A stretch of 33,575 nucleotides of DNA from an uncultured Clostridia bacterium. GTDB lineage: Bacteria > Bacillota > Clostridia > TANB77 > CAG-508. Shown piece by piece: positions 17,801 through 24,344 of this stretch. How positions within the stretch are numbered: position 1 is the first letter of the stretch; each line of letters starts with the position of its first letter. The position numbers were made by a program, and so were the translations under genes. The stretch is taken from assembly GCA_947627555.1 (NCBI GenBank), contig CANQWL010000003.1:1-33575 (forward strand), read 5' to 3'. The notes under the pieces were generated by a model. It made no database searches. It saw nothing but the letters and a program-made list of their open reading frames with translations, and was not told where the DNA came from.

Positions 17801-19190
17801 TTTCTATATTTAAGCTCTTAGCAAAAGTTTCAATAAATGAGCCACAACCTGATGAACAAGCTTCATTTAATAATATATTATCAATAGAGCCATTTTTCAT
17901 TTTGATATATTTCATATCTTGGCCACCAATATCAACAATACTTGTAACATCTGGTTCAAATTGTTTAGCTGCTGTATAGTGTGCAATTGTTTCAATTTCA
18001 TTTAAATCAACATTTAATGCAGTTTGAATTAATTTTTCTCCATACCCTGTAACACCGCTATAGCGTAAAGTAGCTTTTTTAGGTAATACAGAATAAAGCT
18101 CTTTTAACATATTTATAACACTATCTAAAGGATTTCCTTCATTACTTCCATATAATGAATATAAAAGATTTCCTTCGTTATCAATTAATACAAGTTTAGT
18201 TGTTGTAGAACCTGCATCAATTCCAAGGTAACAATCACCTTCATAAGATTCTAGTTCTTTTTTTGGTACTTGATTTTTCTGATGTCTTTCTTTAAATGCG
18301 ATATATTCATCTTTATTTTTAAATAATGGGTCTAAAGGTTTTGTAGTATTGTCTTGAGAAATTCTTAAATGTTCAATTTTCTTTTCTAATTGGTCTGGAG
18401 TAATAATATCAGATTGAATAGAATCTAAAGCAGCTCCTTTTGCAACTAAAAGATGAGCTTCCTCTGGTACAATGATTTCATCTTCTTTTAATTGTAATGT
18501 TTCAATAAATCTAGTTCTTAATTCAGATAAATAATTTAAAGGACCTCCTAAAAAGGCAACATTTCCTCTAATTGGTCTACCACAAGCAAGACCACTAATT
18601 GTTTGATTAACAACTGCTTGAAAAATAGATGCTGCAATATCCTCTTTTGCTGCACCTTCATTAATTAAAGGTTGAATATCAGTTTTAGCAAAAACTCCAC
18701 AACGAGAAGCAATAGGATAAATTGTTTGATATCCTTTTGCTAATTCATTTAATCCTGCAGTATCTGTATGTAATAATGATGCCATTTGGTCTAAAAATGC
18801 ACCTGTACCTCCAGCACAAGTTCCATTCATACGTTGCTCAATAGATTGGTCAAAATAAATGATTTTAGCATCTTCTCCACCTAATTCAATTACAACATCA
18901 GTTTTAGGTATATATTTTTCAACGGCTCTTTTACAAGAAACAACTTCTTGAATAAAGTCTACTCTCAAAAATTTAGCGGCAGACATTGCTCCAGAACCTG
19001 TTAATGATAGAGTAAATGAGTTAAGAGGAAATTTAGCCAATAAATTTTCTAAAACATTACATACTGTATTTTTTGTATCTGAAAAGTGTCTTTGATAATC
19101 TTTATATATTGTATTTTTTTGGTGGTCCATAACAACAATTTTTACAGTTGTAGAACCAACGTCTAAACCAACATGTAATATATTTTCCAT
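14865..19190 (-). CDS. Fused 2-hydroxyacyl-CoA dehydratase activase / dehydratase-like protein
   Basis: This 1441-residue protein joins two BadF/BadG-type ATPase modules to dehydratase-subunit-like domains. ATPase module 1 (residues ~5-265) has GLDVGSTTVK and C125 and C164; module 2 (~320-580) has GIDAGSTTTK and C445, C449 and C484, where family members bind a [4Fe-4S] cluster. A cysteine cluster at C610, C613, C617 and C636 opens the next part, followed by DUF2229-like and HgdB-like sequence to the end. Activases of this group donate electrons in ATP-driven radical dehydration of 2-hydroxyacyl-CoA. Giant fusions like this are widespread in clostridia, but their substrate is mostly unknown and no partner hgdAB genes are nearby. 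AAGGAG precedes the ATG at 19190. Confidence 0.85.
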   Translation of the reverse strand: MENILHVGLDVGSTTVKIVVMDHQKNTIYKDYQRHFSDTKNTVCNVLENLLAKFPLNSFTLSLTGSGAMSAAKFLRVDFIQEVVSCKRAVEKYIPKTDVVIELGGEDAKIIYFDQSIEQRMNGTCAGGTGAFLDQMASLLHTDTAGLNELAKGYQTIYPIASRCGVFAKTDIQPLINEGAAKEDIAASIFQAVVNQTISGLACGRPIRGNVAFLGGPLNYLSELRTRFIETLQLKEDEIIVPEEAHLLVAKGAALDSIQSDIITPDQLEKKIEHLRISQDNTTKPLDPLFKNKDEYIAFKERHQKNQVPKKELESYEGDCYLGIDAGSTTTKLVLIDNEGNLLYSLYGSNEGNPLDSVINMLKELYSVLPKKATLRYSGVTGYGEKLIQTALNVDLNEIETIAHYTAAKQFEPDVTSIVDIGGQDMKYIKMKNGSIDNILLNEACSSGCGSFIETFAKSLNIEISEFVKEAIEAKRPVDLGSRCTVFMNSKIKQAQKEGYSVGDISSGLSYSVIKNAIQKVMKVRDVETLGKHIVVQGGTFYNDAVLRAFELIVGKNVVRPDISGLMGAYGMALLSKEQYEANLDMEYSSTILKLEELDKLEIKVTHTRCNGCENHCKLTINSFSNGQKHISGNRCEKGAGIVTKKQNLPNLVQYKYERIFDYKPLEEQFAPRGTIGIPRVLNMYEDYPFWFTFLTSLGFRVVLSEKSTRKTYEKGMESMPSESVCYPAKLSHGHIESLLEQGITTIFYPCMPYSRKEYEKADNHYNCPIVISYSEVLKNNIENLKKDNIKFINPFLPFDKKNLVKKILELDEFKEYQFTKAELNEAAEKAEAEYQKCKKDIRDKGTDTVRYIEENNLKGIVLAGRPYHIDPEINHGIDTLITSLGLCVLTEDSISDKTEAKRPLRVVDQWVFHARLYAAADFVGKHDNLELIQLNSFGCGVDAVTTDQVEEILSSFNKMYTLIKIDEVNNLGAVRIRIRSLLASMKKREKEQQVEKLDGDYGVKKKIFTKEMKKDYTILFPQMAPIHFELIETAARSVGYHVELLRECTQKTVETGLKYVNNDACYPSILVTGQMIEALQSGKYDLNKTALIITQTGGGCRATNYIGFIRKALKDAGLSNIPVISLNFVGMEKMPGFKITVPFIDRLVKTVVYADLLQKMLTKNRAYEINKGETQALFNKWMEKCKKLLEKSSNKEFKQSIYDIVNDFEKIELDTSVEKPKVGIVGEVLIKYHPFGNNYVADLLEKEGAEVILPDFMGFVKFMATHRITFNRLLNTNKTSAKISKAAIKIIDILEKDLKIALANSKKGYLPPCDIWHLEEKVKDVLSIGNQTGEGWFLTAEMIEYIEHDIPNIVCVQPFACLPNHVVGKGVIKTIREKYPEANISPVDYDPGASESNQANRIKLLMTVAKDNLKIKQNEKKAIDMENSSLDESKDIVTKK

Positions 19191-19424
19191 TTAAAAAATC
19201 TCCTTATAAAGTTTATATTAAACGAATTTGATACATAATTGAATTTTTGTAATCTCCTTTATTTTATACGGAAAACGGCATTTTGTCAAATGGAAAAAAC
19301 TGAAAAATGTAAAACAATTTAAGTAAAAATTTTTTATAAATTTTATAGAATTTTTATTTTTAATTTTTTGTTCTAATATGGACAAACAAATAATAATATT
19401 AAATAAAAATAAAAATTTAAAGAA

Positions 19425-19444
19425 AGGAGTGTATGATTATTTAA
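19425..19444 (+). promoter_or_regulatory. Strong ribosome binding site followed by a three-codon ORF
   Basis: AAAGGAG just before 19433 is followed by ATG-ATT-ATT-TAA (19433-19444). The GerMN-domain gene starts only at 19473, in another frame and with a poor site of its own. Either a minimal leader ORF governs translation of the next gene, or one base is missing and the true start is here. The remaining divergent gap 19191-19424 is AT-rich and shows no clear promoter. Confidence 0.4.
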
Positions 19445-19472
19445 GTTATTAAATATATCATATAAGAAAACT

Positions 19473-20012
19473 ATGAAAAATCAAAAAATAATTATTATCT
19501 TTATTATTTTATTAATTATTATTTTAATAGGAGGAGTTTTAGGAATAAAATATGTTAAAAATAAAAATCAAGATACTATAGTAGAAGAATATACTCCAGA
19601 AGAAGAAATAACATCAGAACAACTAAGACAGACAATAGTTAGCCTTTATTTCCCAGAAAAAGAAACAAAACAGTTAGCACCAGAAGCAAGATTAGTAGAT
19701 ATAAAAGAATTAATTAATAACCCATACGAAAAACTGATAAATTTATTAATGGAAGGACCTAAAAATGATAAATTAGAAAAAATAATTCCGGAAGGAACAA
19801 AAATATTAAGAGTATATATGGAAAATGATTGCTTAATTTTAGATATGTCATCAGAATTTTTAAATTATAATAAAGAAGATGAAAAAATTAAAAATAATAT
19901 AATAAATAGTATTGTAAATACAATGACAGAATTAACAGAAGTAAATCAGGTAAAAATTTTAATTGATGGAAATGAAAATGAAGAGTTTAAAGAAATATAT
20001 AAAAGAAATTAA
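19473..20012 (+). CDS. GerMN-domain membrane protein
   Basis: This 179-residue protein has an N-terminal membrane helix (about residues 5-27), an acidic linker, and a GerMN domain (about 50-175). That domain includes TIVSLYFPEKETKQLAPEAR, LLMEGPKNDKLEKIIPEGT and VKILIDGNE, the usual order of motifs. GerMN domains occur in the spore lipoprotein GerM and in other envelope proteins of sporulating bacteria, and sit outside the membrane. There is no lipobox cysteine, so it is a membrane-anchored version. The ATG at 19473 lacks a good ribosome binding site; a strong one lies 40 bases upstream before a tiny ORF. No operon partner is evident. Confidence 0.75.
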   Translation: MKNQKIIIIFIILLIIILIGGVLGIKYVKNKNQDTIVEEYTPEEEITSEQLRQTIVSLYFPEKETKQLAPEARLVDIKELINNPYEKLINLLMEGPKNDKLEKIIPEGTKILRVYMENDCLILDMSSEFLNYNKEDEKIKNNIINSIVNTMTELTEVNQVKILIDGNENEEFKEIYKRN

Positions 20013-20049
20013 TAAAATATTATAATAAAATAAAAAATAAATAATAAAT

Positions 20050-20108
20050 TAAAAATAAAAAAAATATTAAAATAAATTTAATTTATTTTAATATTTTTTT
20101 TATTTTTA
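20050..20108. terminator. Perfect 59-bp AT palindrome, bidirectional terminator
   Basis: Bases 20050-20108 form a perfect inverted repeat of 29-bp arms centred on 20079, made only of A and T, with U-runs on both strands. It separates the convergent GerMN gene and the small gene at 20083-20265 and overlaps the last codons of the latter. Confidence 0.75.
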
Positions 20109-20265
20109 TGATTTTTGAAATATTTTTTAAATTATTCAAAAAATATTCAATTTCATTTAAAGATTTAATTGTATTTTTTTTATATAATTTAAAATCAAAT
20201 GATTTTTTATAAGAATTATTTTGTCCTCTATTATTTTTATTATCATTTATTAAATATTTTTTCAT
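20083..20265 (-). CDS. Small basic protein of unknown function
   Basis: This 60-residue, Lys/Asn-rich protein starts MKKYLINDNKNNRGQN and has a probable helix in the second half (SLNEIEYFLNNLKNISKIIK). It has no signal peptide, membrane helix or recognisable domain. It is backed by AGAAGGGTG 5 bases before the ATG and by a terminator palindrome at its end, so it looks like a real gene despite its size and composition. It is divergent from the repeated elements that follow. I do not recognise it. Confidence 0.55.
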   Translation of the reverse strand: MKKYLINDNKNNRGQNNSYKKSFDFKLYKKNTIKSLNEIEYFLNNLKNISKIIKIKKILK

Positions 20266-20311
20266 ACTAACACCCTTCTATAAAAATTATGTAAAATGTA
20301 TATCTTTGTTA

Positions 20312-20444
20312 TATAATATGTAAAAGATAAAAATGGTTTACAACTTTTTAGAAAATTGATATAAAAATTAAAAGTAAGAAATAGATATTTTATATGGGAT
20401 TAGAATGTTTTAGAAGATTTTTAAGAAAAAGCAAAATAGTAAAC
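20312..20444 (+). ncRNA. Promoter-proximal element A (candidate structured RNA)
   Basis: TATAAT (20312-20317) is followed by TGGTTTAC at 20334-20341 and GTAAAC at 20439-20444. The two hexamers are complementary and could close a ~109-nt structure. Inside lies TTTTTAAGAAAAA (20418-20430), a small hairpin. Two further copies keep the same spacing. The -35 region is poor. Confidence 0.45.
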
Positions 20445-20459
20445 ATAAACTCAAAATAA
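20394..20459 (+). CDS. 21-codon ORF, cationic peptide candidate (copy 1)
   Basis: ATG to TAA encodes a 21-residue peptide, MGLECFRRFLRKSKIVNIN and two more residues. It is strongly basic and has one Cys. The second repeat copy keeps the ORF with two substitutions, one silent and one changing E4 to K. There is no clear ribosome binding site, and the third homologous element has ATA in place of the start codon, so translation is doubtful; the conservation may belong to an RNA. Confidence 0.25.
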   Translation: MGLECFRRFLRKSKIVNINSK

Positions 20460-20908
20460 AACCTCTATAAAACAATAAACTATATTAATATTTCTATGAA
20501 AAATAAGTAAATTAATTTGATATAAGATGAATATTTTTTATTTGCAAATTTTAAAAATAAAATTAAAAGATTATTTTTAAATTTATTTTCTATAAATAAA
20601 TTTAAAATAATATATAATATAAAATAAAAAATATAATTTAGATAATATATAAAAAAAATTTAAATAAAATAAATTAAATAATATAATAAAATAAATTTAA
20701 ATAATATAAATTTAAATAAAATAAAAAATATAGTTTAAGATAAATCTAAATAAGAAACATTAAAATAAGATGATTTATTTTTATATCTTTTATATAAGTC
20801 AAAATTAAATAAATTTTTTAAATAATTATTTTAATATTTATTATTATTTCTTAAATTTTTCTTAAATTAATAATTTTTTATAGAAATTAGTAAAAAAAGA
20901 GATTTCTT

Positions 20909-21041
20909 TATAATATGAGAAATGTAAAAATGGTTTACAATTTTTTGCAAAAAATATATATAAATTAATAATATAGAGTACATATTTTTTATGGGATTAA
21001 AATGTTTTAGAAGATTTTTAAGAAAAAGTAAAATAGTAAAC
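20909..21041 (+). ncRNA. Promoter-proximal element B (candidate structured RNA)
   Basis: TATAAT (20909-20914), TGGTTTAC (20931-20938) and GTAAAC (21036-21041) have the same spacing as in element A: 22 bases from box to TGGTTTAC and 105 between the complementary motifs. The TTTTTAAGAAAAA hairpin sequence is also kept at the same offset. Confidence 0.45.
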
Positions 21042-21056
21042 ATAAACTCAAAATAA
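20991..21056 (+). CDS. 21-codon ORF, cationic peptide candidate (copy 2)
   Basis: This ORF encodes MGLKCFRRFLRKSKIVNIN and two more residues. It differs from copy 1 at residue 4 (K for E) and by one silent change. It lacks a clear ribosome binding site. The doubt is the same as for copy 1. Confidence 0.25.
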   Translation: MGLKCFRRFLRKSKIVNINSK

Positions 21057-21269
21057 AACCTCTATAAAAGGACAAACTATATTAATATTTCTATGAAAAA
21101 TAAGTAAATTAATCTGATATAAAATGAATATTTTTTATTTGTAAGTTTTAAAAATAAAATTAAAAGATTATTTTTAAATTTATTTTCTATAAATAAATTT
21201 TAAATAATATATAATATAAAATAAAAAATATAATTTAGATAATATATAAATAAATTTAAAATAAAAAAA

Positions 21270-21313
21270 TAAAAAATATTTTTGATTTTTATTAAAAATA
21301 AAATATTTTTTTA
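21270..21313. terminator. AT-only hairpin upstream of the trmN6 promoter
   Basis: TAAAAAATATTTT (21270-21282) can pair with 21300-21313, which ends in a T-run, with further pairing in the loop (ATTTTTATTAAAAAT). It could end transcripts coming from the repeat units before the trmN6 promoter. Confidence 0.35.
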
Positions 21314-21442
21314 TTTAAATATTTTTAAATAGTATTTTATTAAATTTTTCACAAAATAATTATAGAATAATTATAGAAAATATTTAATATTTTTTTAAAA
21401 TTTAGTATATAAAATTTTAAATTTAAAATATTTTTTGTATTT

Positions 21443-21471
21443 TTGCAAAAAATATGATTTTGTTATATAAT
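21443..21471 (+). promoter_or_regulatory. Promoter of trmN6-rsmI
   Basis: TTGCAA (21443-21448), a 17-base spacer and a perfect TATAAT (21466-21471) make a good sigma-A promoter. It lies about 155 bases before trmN6, so the transcript would have a long leader. Confidence 0.65.
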
Positions 21472-21486
21472 GAGTGAAAATGAATA

Positions 21487-21597
21487 TAGTTTACGTTTTT
21501 TTTGGAAATAAGTATAAAAATTAAATAGAAGAGTTAGATTTTTTGTATAGGCTTAAAGGCTTAAAGCTTATTTTAATAAAAATCTTAATCAGTAAAC
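21487..21597 (+). ncRNA. Promoter-proximal element C in the trmN6 leader
   Basis: TAGTTTAC (21487-21494) and GTAAAC (21592-21597) are again 105 bases apart, and TATAAAAATTAAA sits at offset 26 as in element A. A hairpin of TTTT/AAAA occupies offset 84 as in A and B. Otherwise the inner sequence has diverged, and the ATG of the 21-codon ORF is ATA here. It ends shortly before the trmN6 ribosome binding site. Confidence 0.5.
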
Positions 21598-21625
21598 ATA
21601 AAACAAAAATAAAAAGGAAAAGACT

Positions 21626-22369
21626 ATGAATATTAAGTTAAATAAAGATGAAATAATAGAAGATTTACAATTTAAAAATTTAAAAATAATTCAAAATAAA
21701 AAAGGATTTTGTTTTGGAATTGATAGTATATTATTATCAGACTTTGCAAAAAAAATAAAAGAAAATTCAAATGTTTTAGATTTAGGAACAGGAACAGGAA
21801 TTATTTCTATACTATTATGCGAAAAAACAAAATTAAAAAAAATAACAGGAATAGAAATTCAAAAAGATGTATGTGAAATGGCAAAAAAAAGTATAAAATT
21901 AAATAAATTAGAAAATAAATTTGAAATAATAAATGAAAATATATTAAATTTAAATAATTTAATTGCAAAAAATTCAGTAGATGTAATTGTAACAAATCCA
22001 CCATATAAGAAAAAAAATACAGGAATAATTAATGAAAATGAGAAAAAATTAATTTCAAGACATGAAATTACAGCTGATTTAGAAGATTTTATAAAAGTAT
22101 CTAAAAGTTTATTAAAAGATAAAGGTGAATTTTATATGGTGCATAGACCAGAAAGATTAGTAGACATTTTAAGTTTAATGAGAAAGTATAAAATCGAACC
22201 TAAAATATTAAGACTAGTTTATGCTAATAAAAATAAAGAACCTAAATTAGTATTAATAAAAGGAGTAAAAAATGCAAAACAATTTTTAAAATTGGAACAA
22301 AATTTATATATTTACGAAGAAAATGGGGAATATACAAAAGAAATAAAAGAAATATATAATAATAACTAA
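21626..22369 (+). CDS. trmN6: tRNA1(Val) A37 N6-methyltransferase (YabB/TrmN6 family)
   Basis: This 247-residue class I methyltransferase has motif I VLDLGTGTGIISILL (about residues 50-64) for S-adenosylmethionine binding and the NPPY catalytic motif of N6-adenine methyltransferases near residue 129. The opening KxGFCFGIDSILLSDF is typical of the YabB/TrmN6 group, which modifies A37 of a tRNA. It is followed by rsmI, as in Bacillus yabB-(yazA)-rsmI. AAGGAAAAGACT precedes the ATG. Its long leader contains element C of the repeated family. Substrate specificity is by family only. Confidence 0.88.
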   Translation: MNIKLNKDEIIEDLQFKNLKIIQNKKGFCFGIDSILLSDFAKKIKENSNVLDLGTGTGIISILLCEKTKLKKITGIEIQKDVCEMAKKSIKLNKLENKFEIINENILNLNNLIAKNSVDVIVTNPPYKKKNTGIINENEKKLISRHEITADLEDFIKVSKSLLKDKGEFYMVHRPERLVDILSLMRKYKIEPKILRLVYANKNKEPKLVLIKGVKNAKQFLKLEQNLYIYEENGEYTKEIKEIYNNN

Positions 22370-22370
22370 A

Positions 22371-22432
22371 GTTGCCATTTAAACCCGGAACTATTGGCAA
22401 GGTTGCCATTTAAACCCGGAACCAATGGCAAT
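22371..22432 (+). repeat. Two tandem 31-bp units, each a small hairpin, before rsmI
   Basis: Units 22371-22401 and 22402-22432 share their first 21 bases exactly. Each has TTGCCA near its start and TGGCAA near its end, which can pair around a loop with AAACCCGGAAC. The pair begins one base after the trmN6 stop and ends just before the rsmI ribosome binding site (AAAGGAG, 22434-22440). It is much richer in G+C than the surroundings. Confidence 0.8.
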
Positions 22433-22449
22433 GAAAGGAGAATTTTTGT

Positions 22450-23283
22450 ATGAATGATAAAACAGGGACTTTATATATTGTAGCGACTCCAATAGGTAAT
22501 TTAGATGATATTACTTTGCGTGCAATTAATATTTTAAAAGATGTAGATTTAATAGCAGCAGAAGATACTAGACATTCTCTAAAATTGTTAAATCATTTAA
22601 ATATTTCTAAACCATTAGTTAGTTATCATAGACATAATGAAACAACAAAAACGGATGTATTAATAAAAGATTTAAAAATTGGTAAAAATATTGCTCTTAT
22701 TTCAGATGCAGGTACTCCTGGAATATCTGATCCGGGAGAAGAAATAATAAAAAAATGTATTGAAGAAAATATTAAGATAGTTCCAATACCAGGAGCATGT
22801 GCTATGATAAATGCTTTAATATGTTCAGGTCTTGATACAACAGAGTTTATTTTTATAGGTTTTTTACCTTTGAATAAAAAAAATAGAAATGAAAAATTAG
22901 AGGAAATAAAAAATGCAAATAAAACTATTATTTTATATGAAGCTCCGCATAAAATAAAATCAACTCTACAAGATTTAAAATGTTTTTTGGAAGATAGAGA
23001 AGTTGTATTAGCTAGAGAGTTAACTAAAATACATGAGGAGTTCATTAGGGGAAATATTGATGAAATAATAGATAAAACAGAAAATATTAAAGGTGAAATT
23101 GTACTAATTATTGAAAAAAATTTTAATATTAATAAAGAAGATGCATTTGATAATCTAACACTAGAAGATCATTATAAATTATATGAAAAACAAGGTTTTT
23201 CTAAAAAAGAAATTATTAAAAAAATAGCTAAAGATAAAAATGTAAATAAAAATGAAATTTATAAAAAATTTGTTAAAAAATAA
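22450..23283 (+). CDS. rsmI: 16S rRNA C1402 2'-O-methyltransferase
   Basis: This 277-residue protein contains the tetrapyrrole-methylase-type RsmI motifs in order: GTLYIVATPIGNLDDIT (residues ~6-22), AAEDTRHS (~37-44), ALISDAGTPGISDPG (~80-94) and PIPGACA (~115-121). RsmI uses S-adenosylmethionine to methylate the ribose of C1402 in the decoding centre of 16S rRNA. It is co-oriented with trmN6, 80 bases downstream, and convergent with abrB. A tandem-hairpin spacer precedes its ribosome binding site. Confidence 0.95.
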   Translation: MNDKTGTLYIVATPIGNLDDITLRAINILKDVDLIAAEDTRHSLKLLNHLNISKPLVSYHRHNETTKTDVLIKDLKIGKNIALISDAGTPGISDPGEEIIKKCIEENIKIVPIPGACAMINALICSGLDTTEFIFIGFLPLNKKNRNEKLEEIKNANKTIILYEAPHKIKSTLQDLKCFLEDREVVLARELTKIHEEFIRGNIDEIIDKTENIKGEIVLIIEKNFNINKEDAFDNLTLEDHYKLYEKQGFSKKEIIKKIAKDKNVNKNEIYKKFVKK

Positions 23284-23323
23284 ATTTAAAAGGCAATTAA
23301 AAAATAATTAATATATAGTAATA

Positions 23324-23364
23324 AAAAAGAGAATTAAATAATTTATTATTTCAATTCTCTTTTT
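23324..23364. terminator. Bidirectional terminator between rsmI and abrB
   Basis: AAAAAGAGAATT (23324-23335) pairs perfectly with 23353-23364, and AAATAAT/ATTATTT extends the stem inside. U-rich ends on both strands suit two convergent genes. Confidence 0.8.
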
Positions 23365-23375
23365 GCATCTATTTT

Positions 23376-23621
23376 TTATTTTAATTTTCCAATTTTTTTT
23401 GCGCATTCTTCGCAGATTAACTTTTCGTGATAGTTGTATAAATCCTTAGTATTTCCACAGAAGATGCAATTAGGCTCGAATTTTTTTAATATAATTGAAG
23501 AACCATCAACATATATTTCAATTGGGTCTTTTTCAACAATATTAAATTGATTTCTTAGCTCTATTGGTATTACAACTCTTCCAAGTTCATCTACTCTTCT
23601 AATAATTCCTGTTGATTTCAT
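23376..23621 (-). CDS. abrB: AbrB-type transition-state regulator with Cys4 C-terminus
   Basis: This 81-residue protein has the AbrB/SpoVT swapped-hairpin DNA-binding domain (residues 1-50), with MKSTGIIRRVDELGRVVIPIE nearly as in Bacillus AbrB. It ends in CIFCGN and ICEEC, a Cys4 pattern that could bind zinc, as common in clostridial homologs. AbrB proteins repress stationary-phase and sporulation genes. The gene neighbours rsmI, as in Bacillus. AAGGAGGA precedes the ATG, and it is divergent from spmA, with which it shares a 126-bp gap. Confidence 0.9.
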   Translation of the reverse strand: MKSTGIIRRVDELGRVVIPIELRNQFNIVEKDPIEIYVDGSSIILKKFEPNCIFCGNTKDLYNYHEKLICEECAKKIGKLK

Positions 23622-23747
23622 AATTATCCTCCTTAAAAGTTATTTTTTTACAATCCTCATATCCATAATATACCACAAATAAAATATCAGGTCAATTATA
23701 TTGGAATAAAAATTTCTCTTAGGAATAAGATTATTTAGGTGATTAGT

Positions 23748-24344
23748 ATGTTAAATATAGTTTGGCCAATTTTTATAATAATATCATTTTCTTATGCAAT
23801 TTTTTCAGGAAATTTAGAAAGTTTAAATTCATCTATTTTTCAAAGCACGGAAGATGCTATTAATCTAACATTAAGTTTACTTGGTACAATTTGTTTATGG
23901 AATGGAATTATGCAGATAGCAAGTAAAACAACTATAATTGATAAATTAACAAAAGTATTAAATCCTATTATTAGAGTATTATTTCCAGATTTGAAAAATA
24001 ATCCACAAATACAGCAAGAAGTGTCTATGAATATGATTGCAAATATATTAGGATTAGGAAATGCAGCAACTCCTCTTGGATTAAAAGCAATGAAATCAAT
24101 GCAAAAAGAAAATAACAAAAAAGATATTTTATCAGATTCAATGATGATGTTTATTGTAATTAATACTGCATCTATTCAAATAATACCAACTACTGTAATT
24201 GCAATTAGAAATTCATTAGGTTCCGAAAATCCTACTTCTATTGTTTTCCCAGTTTGGATTGTTACAATTTGTGCAGCTATGGCACGGAATACTAGCAACA
24301 AAGCTATTAATAAAAATTACAAAAAAGGAGAAATTATAATATGA
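23748..24344 (+). CDS. spmA: Spore maturation protein A
   Basis: This 198-residue membrane protein has the nucleoside-recognition/Gate domain. Helices flank the signature NMIANILGLGNAATPLGLKA (about residues 90-109), and NTASIQIIPTTVIAIR follows. SpmA acts with SpmB in dehydration of the spore core. A GTG at 23739 is in frame, but AGGTGAT at 23737-23743 is a ribosome binding site placed for the ATG at 23748. The stop overlaps the spmB start (ATGA), so the two are translationally coupled. Confidence 0.93.
   Translation: MLNIVWPIFIIISFSYAIFSGNLESLNSSIFQSTEDAINLTLSLLGTICLWNGIMQIASKTTIIDKLTKVLNPIIRVLFPDLKNNPQIQQEVSMNMIANILGLGNAATPLGLKAMKSMQKENNKKDILSDSMMMFIVINTASIQIIPTTVIAIRNSLGSENPTSIVFPVWIVTICAAMARNTSNKAINKNYKKGEIII

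Larger units (their letters stand above)
20309..20652 (+). repeat. Direct repeat, copy 1 (~345 bp)
   Basis: This stretch recurs about 597 bp downstream at 20906-21250. From 20394 onward the copies are nearly identical; the ~50 bases before that are more diverged but of equal length. Each copy holds a TATAAT box, an element bounded by GTTTAC and GTAAAC, a 21-codon ORF, and an AT-rich hairpin around a TCTAT loop. No transposase or terminal inverted repeat is seen. The stretch from 20653 to 20905 is almost pure AT, and I see no gene in it. Confidence 0.85.
20906..21250 (+). repeat. Direct repeat, copy 2 (~345 bp)
   Basis: This is the second copy of the unit at 20309-20652, with one inserted base near its end and scattered substitutions. 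The close identity of the downstream part suggests a recent tandem duplication. The stretch after it, up to 21442, is nearly pure AT and has one large hairpin. Confidence 0.85.

Noticed and set aside
19191-19472. A riboswitch or T-box in the divergent gap before the GerMN gene
   Set aside because: No conserved riboswitch or T-box motif is visible, and the sequence is AT-rich without a stable stem.
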